This document shows, in pieces, positions 1 to 8,697 of a stretch of 64,000 nt of DNA. A program made the translations under genes and the position numbers. A model generated the notes under the pieces. It did not search any database, was not told the origin of the DNA, and was given only the letters and a program-made list of their open reading frames with translations. The stretch comes from Saprospirales bacterium (GTDB lineage Bacteria; Bacteroidota; Bacteroidia; Chitinophagales; Saprospiraceae): NCBI GenBank assembly GCA_016719895.1, contig JADJYG010000016.1:1-64000 (forward strand). Direction: 5' to 3'. Position 1 is the first letter of the stretch, and each line of letters starts with the position of its first letter.

Positions 1-713
1 GCGATCAGGAAATTAAATGGCGCAAGAAAAAGGCCTAAAACACAATTGAACGTGACGATCAAAAAATTGTAGCGCCGGATTTCCGTTTGTACGGGGTAAA
101 GCAGGCGTACCAGCGCCAGCAGGCCGTGTTTGGATAAAAAAAGCACGGCAGAGAGGAGCATGCACACTGCCAAAAAGCCCGGGTTGTTGTACAATTGGGG
201 GTTGAAATGCCGTGCAATCAGGAAAATAAACGCGCCGGCATTCAGTAAAAAACTGGCATACAACAGGTAATACGGGGTGCTGCCGATCAGACCGGTTGCC
301 TCCTTTTGTGCGATCGACAAGGCGTTGTCGTTCAGAAATCCGCGCCAGGCTTTTATGATGATACTGCGTTTGGCCGCAATGGAAAACGACAAAAAGGCCA
401 CCAGGGTCACCAGCAACCAAAACAACACGATATTCGATAAGCCATTTCCGGTGGGTAAAACCTCCAGTGGCCGGAAGGTCCGCTCGATGCTTTCACTGAT
501 TCCGCGGGCAGCGCCCGGGGCCCGGTGCGGAACGACATTAAACGGATTCGCTGCAGCGGCGGCAGGAGCATCAGCCGGACGCCTGGCGAGGGCCTGCAGA
601 TTTTGGGGCAGCCGGCCGCTGATGTCAAACGGGTTGAGCGCCGGCTGCTGTGCCGGCAGCGCGGCCGGTAGTACTGCGAACAGCACACCGAAAAAGAATC
701 GCCAAGGTTGCAT
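1..713 (-). CDS. DUF4271 family membrane protein (C-terminus beyond window)
   Basis: An uninterrupted minus-strand frame runs from the ATG at 713 to the window edge, so the C-terminus is missing. The protein starts MQPWRFFFGVLFAVLPAALPA, a signal peptide or first membrane segment. A proline/alanine-rich stretch of about 70 residues follows. Then come several hydrophobic segments, among them NIVLFWLLVTLVAFLSF, YYLLYASFLLNAGAFIFLI and a segment around VCMLLSAVLFL. This order fits the DUF4271 inner-membrane family, which is largely restricted to Bacteroidota and has no established biochemical role. A TACCTTTG box lies four bases before the ATG. The gene is divergent from purA. The family call is recognition by eye. 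Confidence 0.7.
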   Translation of the reverse strand, partial: MQPWRFFFGVLFAVLPAALPAQQPALNPFDISGRLPQNLQALARRPADAPAAAAANPFNVVPHRAPGAARGISESIERTFRPLEVLPTGNGLSNIVLFWLLVTLVAFLSFSIAAKRSIIIKAWRGFLNDNALSIAQKEATGLIGSTPYYLLYASFLLNAGAFIFLIARHFNPQLYNNPGFLAVCMLLSAVLFLSKHGLLALVRLLYPVQTEIRRYNFLIVTFNCVLGLFLAPFNFLI

Positions 714-717
714 GGCA

Positions 718-725
718 CAAAGGTA
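718..725 (-). promoter_or_regulatory. TACCTTTG promoter box of the DUF4271 gene
   Basis: The minus strand reads TACCTTTG, a match to the Bacteroidota -7 box TAnnTTTG. Only four bases separate it from the ATG at 713, so transcription probably starts at or next to the start codon. Confidence 0.5.
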
Positions 726-764
726 AAGAAATGCCACACATCGCTCCATGCCCGAATTCTTTTC

Positions 765-772
765 TACCTTTG
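765..772 (+). promoter_or_regulatory. TACCTTTG promoter box of purA
   Basis: A match to TAnnTTTG 31 bases before the purA ATG. No clear -33 TTG element is visible upstream. Confidence 0.45.
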
Positions 773-803
773 GCCGGTTTTTCACCACCCGGCGTTTTTT
801 TAT

Positions 804-2072
804 ATGCAAATCGATGTGATTTTAGGCCTTCAGTGGGGCGACGAAGGCAAGGGTAAAATTGTAGATTTTCTCGCGGAACAATACGACATTGTCGCCCGTT
901 TTCAGGGCGGCCCCAATGCCGGCCATACCCTGAAATTTGGCGGTAAAAAATATGTATTGCACACCGTGCCGTCCGGCATTTTCCGCCCCCGGCAGATCAA
1001 CCTGATCGGCAACGGCGTAGTGCTCGACCCGGTGGTATTCGAGCGCGAATTGCGGAATCTCGAAGAAAGCGGCGTGGCGTTTAGCCGGCGCCTGCTGGTT
1101 TCCCGCAAAGCGCACCTCATCTTGCCCACCCACCGCTGGCTCGACGCCGCCAGCGAAGCCCAAAAGGGAATTTCTAAGATTGGCTCCACCCTGAAAGGTA
1201 TCGGCCCAACCTATATGGACAAGACCGGCCGGAACGGCCTGCGCGTAGGCGATGTCGAACTGCCGGGCTTCCGCGAACACTACGAAGCGCTGAAAAACAA
1301 ACACCTGGAACTGTTGAAAATTTATCCCGCGGCACCCTTCGACCTCGAAGCTGCCGAACAAGCCTGGTTTGCCTGTATCGACACGCTCCGCACGCTTCCC
1401 TTTGTCGACAGCGAGTATTACCTGCAGGATGCCCTTTCCGATGGCAAACGGGTGCTGGCGGAAGGCGCACAGGGGGCTATGCTGGACATTGATTTCGGCA
1501 CCTATCCGTACGTTACCTCCTCCAATACGATCACGGCCGGCGTATGTACCGGCCTGGGGGTGGCCCCGCAACGCATTGGCAGGGTTATCGGTATCACCAA
1601 GGCCTATTGCACCCGCGTGGGCGGCGGCCCGTTTCCGACTGAACTCGACAACGAAACCGGCGATCTGCTCCGCCAGGCCGGCCAGGAATTCGGCTCCACC
1701 ACCGGGCGCCCCCGGCGCTGCGGTTGGATCGACCTGCCCCAACTGCGCTATACCATCCAACTTACCGGCACTACGGAGCTCTGCATGACCAAGATCGACG
1801 TACTGAATACCTTCGCCGAAATCGCCGCCGCCACCCATTACCGCATTGGCGGCCAGCCCACCACTGCCCTGCCTTACGACCTTTGCCAGGCCGACCTGGA
1901 GGCCGTGTTCAAATCCTATAAAGGCTGGGAATGCGCCCTTGACGCCGCGAAGACTTTCGAGGACCTGCCGGTAAACGCCCGCGTTTTCCTGGAAGACCTG
2001 GAGGCATACCTGGGCGTTCCTTTCCGGATGGTGTCCACCGGGCCGGAGCGGGAAAAATTGCTGCTCCGGTAA
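804..2072 (+). CDS. purA: Adenylosuccinate synthetase
   Basis: PurA joins IMP and aspartate using GTP to give adenylosuccinate, the first step from IMP to AMP, in the cytoplasm. The 422-residue product has the family's usual length. The GTP loop GDEGKGK is at residues 12-18. The motif GGPNAGHTL places a histidine at residue 41, as in the E. coli enzyme. DFGTYPYVTSSNT and the GSTTGRPRRCGWIDL segment are also present. The ATG at 804 was chosen because the protein then starts MQIDVILGLQWGDEG, as PurA proteins do. The frame is open further upstream, but only from a TTG with an unrelated sequence. It is divergent from the DUF4271 gene and convergent with the small membrane protein after it. Confidence 0.97.
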   Translation: MQIDVILGLQWGDEGKGKIVDFLAEQYDIVARFQGGPNAGHTLKFGGKKYVLHTVPSGIFRPRQINLIGNGVVLDPVVFERELRNLEESGVAFSRRLLVSRKAHLILPTHRWLDAASEAQKGISKIGSTLKGIGPTYMDKTGRNGLRVGDVELPGFREHYEALKNKHLELLKIYPAAPFDLEAAEQAWFACIDTLRTLPFVDSEYYLQDALSDGKRVLAEGAQGAMLDIDFGTYPYVTSSNTITAGVCTGLGVAPQRIGRVIGITKAYCTRVGGGPFPTELDNETGDLLRQAGQEFGSTTGRPRRCGWIDLPQLRYTIQLTGTTELCMTKIDVLNTFAEIAAATHYRIGGQPTTALPYDLCQADLEAVFKSYKGWECALDAAKTFEDLPVNARVFLEDLEAYLGVPFRMVSTGPEREKLLLR

Positions 2073-2082
2073 ACGCGGGGGA

Positions 2083-2592
2083 TCAATTGGCCAATAACAA
2101 ACCGGTCTTCGCGTGCTCCTGCATCCACTCCCGGTAATGGGAACCGGGCAGGAACAAAATCGTTTGGCCAAAGCGGCCGGGCGCCTTCAATTGGAGTTCT
2201 ACCAGGCGCCGGCCATTTCGTTTGATTTCCTGCAAATGCGCGATATCCGTCCATGGATACCGCACGGTCACCCAATAATTGGTGATAAACACGTGCGCGT
2301 CGTCGGCGTCCACCCGCTTGAGCGGCCATAACATTTGCCGGACGGCCAGCAACCAGGCGACCCAGATCGCGCCTGTTATGCCGCGCGGATACCACACGGA
2401 ATACGGAAGGTACAGGTCTTCCGGGTCCGTCAGCCAGAACGCCAGGAGCAGGCCGGTAAAAAACACCGTGCCGAATACCGGCAGGAAGACCCGCCAAAAG
2501 AGCGTCAGGTTGGACGACAGATTGGCGGGCCGGGCGTGTCCGTTTGTAGATAATGCGGTCGTATCCGGTGCAAGCGGTTCTTGTTTTTCCAT
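2083..2592 (-). CDS. Hypothetical protein with two membrane segments
   Basis: A 169-residue protein I do not recognise. After about 28 polar residues there are two hydrophobic stretches, roughly residues 32-54 (VFLPVFGTVFFTGLLLAFWL) and 70-86 (GITGAIWVAWLLAV). A soluble C-terminal half follows, containing ITNYWVTVRYPWTDIAHLQEI and LKAPGRFGQTILFLP. The layout resembles small PH-like or YdbT-like membrane proteins, but I cannot assign one. It starts eight bases after the efflux adaptor gene ends on the same strand, so the two are probably co-transcribed. Confidence 0.6.
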   Translation of the reverse strand: MEKQEPLAPDTTALSTNGHARPANLSSNLTLFWRVFLPVFGTVFFTGLLLAFWLTDPEDLYLPYSVWYPRGITGAIWVAWLLAVRQMLWPLKRVDADDAHVFITNYWVTVRYPWTDIAHLQEIKRNGRRLVELQLKAPGRFGQTILFLPGSHYREWMQEHAKTGLLLAN

Positions 2593-2600
2593 ATCGCGCT

Positions 2601-4067
2601 TTACTTTTTCTCGGCTTTTTTCTCCGCCTTTTCCACCACAATGCGGCTACCGCCTTTCAGCTTGCGCGCAATAGCGGAATACGGCCCGGTGACCACCGAT
2701 TCGCCGTCTTTCAGCCCCGAGGTGATCTCGATGAAATCGTTGTCCTGGATACCCGTGCGCACTTCCCGCACGCCAACGGTATCGCCACTCACCACAAATA
2801 CGATTTCTTTGATCTCGTCTTCTTTTTTACGCACCTCTTTGGCCTGGGGATTCACATCCTCCTCTTTTTCCTTTTTTTTGCCTTTTTCTGATTCCTCCGC
2901 GTCGTCTTCGCGGGTAGTTACGGCGATCAACGGCACCGACAGCGTATTTTCGGCAGTGTTGGTGTACACATCCACCGAGGCGGACATGCCCGGCCGGAAC
3001 GGATAGCGCTGGCCTTTTTGCAGCAAATCGGTATACGAAGCCGGGTCGATCCGGATCTTGACCACAAAATTGGTCACCTGGTCGGTGTTCAGCGAACCGC
3101 CGGTGAGGGAAGCGCCGACATTGCTGGCGCTGCTGGCTATTTCGGTGACTTTACCCTGGAACTTGCGCCCCAGGTAGGCGTCCACCTCGATATCTGCGGC
3201 ATCGTTGACCGATACTTTAAGGATATCGGTTTCGCTCACTTCCACCTGCACTTCCATCGAGTGGAGGTTGGCGATGCGCATCATTTCAGTGCCGGCCATT
3301 TGCAGGGTGCCGACTACGCGTTCGCCTTTTTCAATATTCAGTTTGCTGATGATGCCGCTGACCGGCGCGGTGATCACGGTTTTTTGCAGGCTGGTGCGCA
3401 TTTCTTTCAGCGTAGCCTGCGCGCTGGTGATCCCGTATTCGGCTACCCGCACGTTTTCACGGGCGCCGGACAGGTTGGTTTCGGCCGATCTCAAGGCGGC
3501 TTCGGCGGCGGCGTAGCTGCTTTCCAGGGCCCGCAGGTTGCTCAGCGAGTTTTCAAAATCCTGCTCTGCAATAACGCCTTCTTTAAACAGTTGTTCGTTG
3601 CGCCGGTGCGCACTGCGGGCGGCATCCAGCTGGGCGGAAACCCGGTTTTTATCGGCTTTGAGCTGATCGATCTGCGCGTTGGAGCCCTGCACGTTGGCGG
3701 ATGAAATCTGGCGCTGCGCCTGGGCGCTGCTCACGGCGGCCTGGCCGCGCTCCACGGCGCTCTGGTATTCGTCCGGCTTGATTTTGGCCAATACCTGGCC
3801 GGCCGTGACGGAGTCGCCTTCCTGAACGAACAGGTCCACCACTTCACCCGACACGTCGGAGCTGATTTTGACCTCCGTTTCCGGGAATATTTTTCCGCTG
3901 GCACTGACCGTTTCCCGGATCGTGCGGAGTTGTACCTTTTCGACGGTTACCGTTTCGCCTTTGGGCTTCTTGCGGGCTTTGACCACAGCGGCAATAACGA
4001 GCAAGGCAACGATGCCTATTATGACGTACAACAGTGTTTTTTTGCGTTTGGGCGCTAAACTTGACAT
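2601..4067 (-). CDS. RND efflux periplasmic adaptor subunit (HlyD/MacA family)
   Basis: This 488-residue adaptor would bridge an inner-membrane transporter and a TolC channel across the periplasm. A lysine-rich start precedes a membrane anchor (LLYVIIGIVALLVIAAVV, about residues 12-30). The barrel-sandwich half VSASGKIFPETEVKISSDVSG comes next, then a long alpha-helical hairpin rich in Q, A and E (about residues 100-230). The second lipoyl half TVITAPVSGIISKLNIEKGE, a beta barrel and a lysine/glutamate-rich charged insert (about residues 395-430) follow. The TolC gene lies directly upstream on the same strand. The inner-membrane transporter of the set is not in the window, so substrate and partner class cannot be told. 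Confidence 0.88.
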   Translation of the reverse strand: MSSLAPKRKKTLLYVIIGIVALLVIAAVVKARKKPKGETVTVEKVQLRTIRETVSASGKIFPETEVKISSDVSGEVVDLFVQEGDSVTAGQVLAKIKPDEYQSAVERGQAAVSSAQAQRQISSANVQGSNAQIDQLKADKNRVSAQLDAARSAHRRNEQLFKEGVIAEQDFENSLSNLRALESSYAAAEAALRSAETNLSGARENVRVAEYGITSAQATLKEMRTSLQKTVITAPVSGIISKLNIEKGERVVGTLQMAGTEMMRIANLHSMEVQVEVSETDILKVSVNDAADIEVDAYLGRKFQGKVTEIASSASNVGASLTGGSLNTDQVTNFVVKIRIDPASYTDLLQKGQRYPFRPGMSASVDVYTNTAENTLSVPLIAVTTREDDAEESEKGKKKEKEEDVNPQAKEVRKKEDEIKEIVFVVSGDTVGVREVRTGIQDNDFIEITSGLKDGESVVTGPYSAIARKLKGGSRIVVEKAEKKAEKK

Positions 4068-4107
4068 GATAAGTTGATTTTGGTTGATACTGGCTGCGTT
4101 AATACAA

Positions 4108-5550
4108 TCACTTGAGGCGCAATTCCTTGCCTTGGTAAAAATCGAGGATTTTCAAGCGGAACAGGTAATCGTAGCGGGCTACGATCAGGTCGTTTTCGGC
4201 ATTGTCCAGGTTTGTTTTTGCGGTGGTCAGTTCCAGGGTATTGACGACGCCCAGGCTATGGCGTTTTTCGGTATTGGAGTAGGCCGCCTGCATAGCTTCG
4301 TACGTCCGAAGGGCAGCGTCGAGTTGTTTGCGCGCCGAGCGAGCGTTGGCAATGGCCGTTTGGATATCGTTTTTGAGCTGTTGCCGGGTTTGGTTATCCT
4401 GCAACTGGGCGGCTAGCACGCCCAGGCGGGCGCGTTCGACGTTGAGCCGCACCCGGCCGTTCTGATACAAGGGGATATTGAGTGACACCCCGACCCCCTG
4501 GCCGAAGTTTTGGTCCAGCTGCGTGAAATACGGCGTTTTCGGGTAATCATAGTAGCTCACATATTGCTGGATGGGCACATCGACGTCGTTCACCCGCACG
4601 ATCACCGGCGGCGTCAGCTCCGTGCGCAGGAGGGTGCCGTTGGCAAAGTCGAGGTATTGCGACGAATAGTTGCTGCTCAGGCTGCCAAACAACGATACCG
4701 AAGGGAAATAATCGGCCTTTGCCAGCGGAACGCCCGCTTCCGCGCTCCGGATGCGGTATTCTGCAGCCTTGACGTTGGGCTGGGTCTCCAGCGCCGCCGA
4801 ATAAACCGGCTGGAGCGAATAGTTTTCCGGATTTACATCCGCCGGAATCACCACCGACGGCCGTTCGATCTGGAGGTCGAAATCCGGCTCCAGTTGCAGG
4901 AGTTGCTTGAGGCTAAGGAAGGCGAGGTCCACGCTGTTCTGGGCCTGCACGGCGGCCTGCTCGTCGCGGGCGATCTGCGCTTCGATGTTGAACTTGTCCG
5001 CCATCGGCACGGTGCCGGCGGCGATCAGTTTCTGGGTCACTTCCTGCTGGCGGCGGCTTTGGTCCACCCGCCGGTTGGCGCTTTGGCGCTGTTCTTCGGT
5101 CAACAATACATTCAGGTAAGCCTGCGCTACCTGCAAGGCCAGGTCACTGCCCGTTTGTTCAGCATCGGATTGGGCCGCCTGGGCCTCCCATTTGGACTGC
5201 TGCACGCTGTGGTGAATCCGGCCGCCGTTAAATAAGGGAACGCTGGCGCTGAGCGACAAGCGGTTATACCCGATTCCCGTGGTGTTGAACTGGTTGGTGG
5301 TCGGGTCGATCGTCCGGCCGAACTGTTCGCCGGCATCGACATTGGCGCCGACGTTGGGCAGGCGGGCTGCTTTCGCCTGGCGTTCGGAGAGCGCCGCCAC
5401 TTTCACATTGGCCCGGGCTTGTTGTACCGTCAGGTTGGCCTCCTGGGCGTAGGTGATGCATCGTTCGAGCGACCAGACGTCCTGCCCGCGCGCCGGAAGC
5501 ACAGCGGCCAGGAACACAACCGCCATTGCCGTTTTAAACATACGTTTCAT
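4108..5550 (-). CDS. TolC family outer membrane efflux protein
   Basis: A 480-residue outer-membrane channel of tripartite efflux or secretion systems. The ATG at 5550 gives a clear signal peptide, MKRMFKTAMAVVFLAAVLPARG. A longer TTG start was rejected. The mature part begins WSLERCITYAQEANLTVQQARANVKVA, the usual TolC opening. Two repeats of long alpha-helical coiled coil follow (for example QVAQAYLNVLLTEEQ and ERARLGVLAAQL). Near the end is LGVVNTLELTTAKTNLDNAEN, the family's second-repeat helix. It precedes the adaptor by 40 bases and should be in the same operon. A second, unrelated TolC gene occurs at 34885. Confidence 0.9.
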   Translation of the reverse strand: MKRMFKTAMAVVFLAAVLPARGQDVWSLERCITYAQEANLTVQQARANVKVAALSERQAKAARLPNVGANVDAGEQFGRTIDPTTNQFNTTGIGYNRLSLSASVPLFNGGRIHHSVQQSKWEAQAAQSDAEQTGSDLALQVAQAYLNVLLTEEQRQSANRRVDQSRRQQEVTQKLIAAGTVPMADKFNIEAQIARDEQAAVQAQNSVDLAFLSLKQLLQLEPDFDLQIERPSVVIPADVNPENYSLQPVYSAALETQPNVKAAEYRIRSAEAGVPLAKADYFPSVSLFGSLSSNYSSQYLDFANGTLLRTELTPPVIVRVNDVDVPIQQYVSYYDYPKTPYFTQLDQNFGQGVGVSLNIPLYQNGRVRLNVERARLGVLAAQLQDNQTRQQLKNDIQTAIANARSARKQLDAALRTYEAMQAAYSNTEKRHSLGVVNTLELTTAKTNLDNAENDLIVARYDYLFRLKILDFYQGKELRLK

Positions 5551-5685
5551 GTGCCTGAAGTTGGTGTTTTTGTTTTTCAAAAATCAGCGGTGCAAGTTTA
5601 CCGCTGCCAGACGGAGCAGTGGCATTTTTTATATCAATTAAAAAAAACGGCAGATGAAGTACCGGGTACGAAATACAAAATGCCG

Positions 5686-7449
5686 TTAAAAAGGCAGGTC
5701 GGCGGGTTTGACGAGCCGGCCAACGGGATAGAGCCGGTGGGAAGGTTCGTACCAGGGCGATTGGCGGTACACCCAGTCGAGCTGATCCGAAGCGCTGGCG
5801 GCAAAGGCGGGGTCGGCTTTCTTTTTTTCTTCCAACGCTGCCCGGACAGCCGGATTCTGGCTTAAAAACTCTGCTGCAAGGTCTTCAAACACATACGCTG
5901 AAAAATATTCCTTTTGCATGAGGATGGGGTCGAAAAAATTCCAGGCAAACCAGGCGTCGGGCGCGTGTGGCTCCAGTGTTTCGACGAGGTAGCGGTTGGC
6001 GTCCTGGTCGGCAAACACCACGTAATCACCCTGGTGAAAGGTCTGCATCTGGGTTTGTTTTTCCACTTTTACATTGGAATGGTAGTAATGGCCTTCCCAG
6101 GCGTCGCGGTTTTTGAAGGTCCCGATGGTGTACATCTCCACTTCCACGGCAGCGTCTTGGCGCAGCCGGCGCATCTGTACGCCGTTGTTTTCCAGGCGCG
6201 ACAGCACGTTTTCCCAGGCTTGCGGAATGATGTAGGCCACCGGGCGGGTCACCTGCACCGACGGCTCGAAGGTGTTGTAATACGGAATAGTCATCTCCAC
6301 GGGTTCGGAGCGGTCGTACCAGAGGCGGGGCAGGCCCGACACCTCCGAGGGTTTGTACCTGGCGGCATAGCCTTTGAACCGGAGCGAATCGCGGGTTTTG
6401 CGGTCCATGTGCCAGTCGAGCGCGAACTCGGGCTTGGTGCGCGTGCGCTCGAACGCCTCGGCGCGGGCCTTAGCGAGGGCGCCGTGCTGTTCGTGTACAA
6501 ACTGCAGCATGACGTCCATGAACGCATAAGTGCTTTGTACGCGGTCTTTGAAGGGTTTGAGCATGTGCGTTTCGGGCATGAATCCGATAGTATTCCACAT
6601 GGCGGCAAAGCCGGTGGAGAAGCGGCCGTAGTCGCAGAAGCCAAAGATGCCCTTTTCGGGCGTTTCGCCGGGTCCATCCACGTAGGGGATCATTTCCCAA
6701 CCGCGCTTTTCCATGCGGTCATATAGAAACGGCAGCATGGTTTTTTGCATAAAATCGCCGAGCGGCGCCTCCATTTTGTTGTGCTGAGTGGCGATGAGGG
6801 TCATGGTGTACTGGTAGTCGGCGCCGTTGCTGGTGTGGTTGTCGATGAAGACGTCGGGCATCCAGGTGGTAAAAATCCGGTTGAACGCGCTGGCGTTGCG
6901 GGAGTCGCACTTGACGAAATCGCGGTTGAGGTCGTAGTTGCGGGCGTTGCCGCGGAAGCCGTAGGCCTCGGGGCCGTTTTGGTTGGCGCGGCTGTGGCTG
7001 CCGCGGTTGAGGCAGCCGTCGACGTTGTACACGGGGATGACTGCCACGACGAGGTGTTCGAGCACCGTCTGGCGCTGGGGCGAGGCCAGCAGGTCGCGCA
7101 GGAGCATGATGGTGGCGTCAATGCCTTCGGGTTCGCCGGGGTGGATGCCGTTGTTGATGAGGAGGATGCGGCGGCCGGAGCGGCGGATCGCCTCCGGGTC
7201 GAACACGCCGTCGTTCGACAGCACGGCCACGTGCAGCGGATGGCCGCTGTCGGTGCTGCCCACGGCCGTCAGCTGCAGCATTTTCGGATAAGCGGCGGCC
7301 ATTTTTTCATAACAGGCGATGGCTTCGGCGTAGGTAAGCGTCTGGTTGGGGTTGGTGTCGAACGGGATAGCGATTGGTTGCATAGCGATGTGACGGGTGC
7401 AATTGGCCAGCGGCAGGAGCAGCGGCAGAAGCAGGAGGAGTTTGCGCAT
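5686..7449 (-). CDS. M14 family zinc carboxypeptidase, probable lipoprotein
   Basis: A 587-residue exported metallopeptidase. The ATG at 7449 gives MRKLLLLLPLLLPLANC, a lipoprotein signal peptide with a cysteine at residue 17. Zinc-binding residues of the M14 family are visible in NNGIHPGEPEG (H and E) and in DNHTSNGADY (the second histidine). DLNRDF is the arginine substrate-binding region, and PETHMLKP holds the likely catalytic glutamate. The C-terminal 200 residues after the peptidase domain are of unknown fold. Related Bacteroidota proteins are annotated M14 family metallopeptidase. No operon partner is obvious. Codons and composition match the surroundings. Confidence 0.88.
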   Translation of the reverse strand: MRKLLLLLPLLLPLANCTRHIAMQPIAIPFDTNPNQTLTYAEAIACYEKMAAAYPKMLQLTAVGSTDSGHPLHVAVLSNDGVFDPEAIRRSGRRILLINNGIHPGEPEGIDATIMLLRDLLASPQRQTVLEHLVVAVIPVYNVDGCLNRGSHSRANQNGPEAYGFRGNARNYDLNRDFVKCDSRNASAFNRIFTTWMPDVFIDNHTSNGADYQYTMTLIATQHNKMEAPLGDFMQKTMLPFLYDRMEKRGWEMIPYVDGPGETPEKGIFGFCDYGRFSTGFAAMWNTIGFMPETHMLKPFKDRVQSTYAFMDVMLQFVHEQHGALAKARAEAFERTRTKPEFALDWHMDRKTRDSLRFKGYAARYKPSEVSGLPRLWYDRSEPVEMTIPYYNTFEPSVQVTRPVAYIIPQAWENVLSRLENNGVQMRRLRQDAAVEVEMYTIGTFKNRDAWEGHYYHSNVKVEKQTQMQTFHQGDYVVFADQDANRYLVETLEPHAPDAWFAWNFFDPILMQKEYFSAYVFEDLAAEFLSQNPAVRAALEEKKKADPAFAASASDQLDWVYRQSPWYEPSHRLYPVGRLVKPADLPF

Positions 7450-7611
7450 GGGCGGGTCGTTTGCCGGGGGCGAAGATAGGGGAAAGGAGCGCCACGTTAG
7501 ATATTTTATAACCAGCACCTTCCGGCATACGGGTCGCCGGAATCATTGCGGGAGCATTTGCAGGTGGAGGAAATAATTTGCACCTGCGGCATAAATCCTG
7601 TACCTGATTCG

Positions 7612-7908
7612 CTACTGCGGCAAGTGCTGCAAGTCATCCAAGTCTTTGAAGCGACCCATTCCGACTACCCTTTTCTCTTTTTGAAGCACATCAAGTAATG
7701 ATCTGGCATCCGGAACGCCAAAATCTTCAAGTGCAGATACCACCTTGGCAGCATTCTCCGGTGAGGTAAATATCCAGATATCCATGTCGGAAGTAAACCG
7801 GACGTAGCCATGCAAAGCAACCGCGTAACCACCCACGAGCAGGTATTCAACCTCACGCCCGGACAGTAACCGTAAAAAATCTTTGAAGTCGGGGGCGAGT
7901 GTTATCAT
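7612..7908 (-). pseudogene. Minimal nucleotidyltransferase with internal deletion (decayed copy of module)
   Basis: The start MITLAPDFKDFLRLLS and the motif LLVGGYAVALHG followed by SDMDIW mark a minimal nucleotidyltransferase of the kind in HEPN/MNT-type pairs. It aligns with the intact 153-residue protein at 23085, and both end RxKDLDDxxHL. This copy has only 98 residues. The middle is missing: after SALEDFGVPDARSLL it jumps to the final helix, losing about 50 residues that in the intact copy include FGMPPVSIEVLTIVKGI. The third acidic residue region of the active site probably falls in the lost part. The start overlaps the end of the upstream small gene by 56 bases. I infer loss of function. 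Confidence 0.65.
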
Positions 7909-8059
7909 ATCCAGCGAGGCGTGTACGCAGCAGCTCCAGGGCAATTAATCGTTCCAAAGGCGGTTTGGACAGCCAGAAACGCGTTTCTTCCAGAGGGTCT
8001 TGATCCAGCGTACCGACCGTCACGACACTGCGATCAAGTTGTTTCAAATACTGGTTCAT
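7853..8059 (-). CDS. 68-residue partner of the nucleotidyltransferase module, copy 1
   Basis: A 68-residue protein starting MNQYLKQLDRSVVTVGTLDQ. Its core FWLSKPPLERLIALELLRTRL matches the core YWLGKSPSERLQAAWHLVCR of the gene at 22879, which also encodes exactly 68 residues, so the two are homologs. Both precede a minimal nucleotidyltransferase. The predicted structure is mostly helical, with a conserved WLxKxPxERL motif. I know no biochemical function for it. In toxin-antitoxin terms it could be the partner of the enzyme, but that is inference. A TACCTTTG box sits four bases before the ATG. Confidence 0.65.
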   Translation of the reverse strand: MNQYLKQLDRSVVTVGTLDQDPLEETRFWLSKPPLERLIALELLRTRLAGYDNTRPRLQRFFTVTVRA

Positions 8060-8063
8060 GTAA

Positions 8064-8071
8064 CAAAGGTA
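8064..8071 (-). promoter_or_regulatory. TACCTTTG promoter box of module copy 1
   Basis: A minus-strand TAnnTTTG match, with exactly four bases between it and the ATG at 8059. The same spacing is seen at four other genes in this window. Between here and 8346 (about 280 bases) I see no gene. Confidence 0.5.
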
Positions 8072-8346
8072 AATAATTCGGTTGGCTCACCCTCCATTTT
8101 TTTACACGCTGTCGGCGTTCCATACCACATGTGCGCCAGCGGGGAAAGGTAATAAACGGCTCGGCGTTCCAATGGAATTTTCCGGTCCTTGGAACAGGAG
8201 TATAAAATGCGGTGCCGCCACGCAAAAGCACAGCCGGCGCCAGCCTGGTTTATCATTTGACAACCTGGTGATGTTATCCGGTAAGATTTTCCATTGGGAT
8301 GCCGGGGAATGCAATATAAATGGAGATATGTCCTCCTCACTTGCTT

Positions 8347-8697
8347 TTACGCCACCGCAAAATCCGTGAACTTCCGATACTGCGGCGGGTGAAAACCAAT
8401 GACGATGTCGTGACTGGGTACGCCGCGCCGCACGAGTTCTTCGGCCACCAGCCATTCAGTGTTGTTTTCCAGCAGCCATATTTTCCCGTCGTCGCTGATA
8501 TGGAAATGTACGAGGATGTCGTTCACAAACCGTACATCGTCCGTCCAGCCCGTCATTATGAGTTGGTAATGCCGTTTTTCTTTGTCGGCCAGCACGAGTT
8601 CTTTCGGACTTTCGTTGTGCCAGTTGCTCGCTTCTTCTTCCAAGAACACAATGACAACTTGTTCGTAATGTTTGATTTTCGATCCTACTTCTTCCAT
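8347..8697 (-). CDS. xisI: XisI family protein
   Basis: A 116-residue protein of the XisI family, named from the cyanobacterial fdxN excision controlling factor. Family features seen here are an N-terminal helix (KIKHYEQVVIVFLEEEASN), a strand pattern RHYQLIMTGWTDDVRFVNDILVHFHISDDGKIWLLENN (written in part: GWTDDVRFVND and HFHISDDGKIW), and the ending ELVRRGVPSHDIVIGFHPP then YRKFTDFAV. The start codon lies inside the end of the xisH frame, a 13-base overlap, so the pair should be translationally coupled. XisI proteins nearly always occur beside XisH. Their role outside cyanobacteria is not established. Confidence 0.88.
   Translation of the reverse strand: MEEVGSKIKHYEQVVIVFLEEEASNWHNESPKELVLADKEKRHYQLIMTGWTDDVRFVNDILVHFHISDDGKIWLLENNTEWLVAEELVRRGVPSHDIVIGFHPPQYRKFTDFAVA

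Noticed and set aside
822..2171. Minus-strand frame of 449 codons opposite purA
   Set aside because: It is a shadow of purA, caused by G+C-rich third positions. Its translation shows no domain.
7612..8059. Calling the first copy a HEPN/MNT toxin-antitoxin pair
   Set aside because: The small partner lacks the HEPN signature R-x4-6-H and is too short, so only the nucleotidyltransferase half fits that system.
8034..8340. Minus-strand frames between the 68-residue gene and xisI
   Set aside because: No family resemblance, unusual composition, and two frames open at once.
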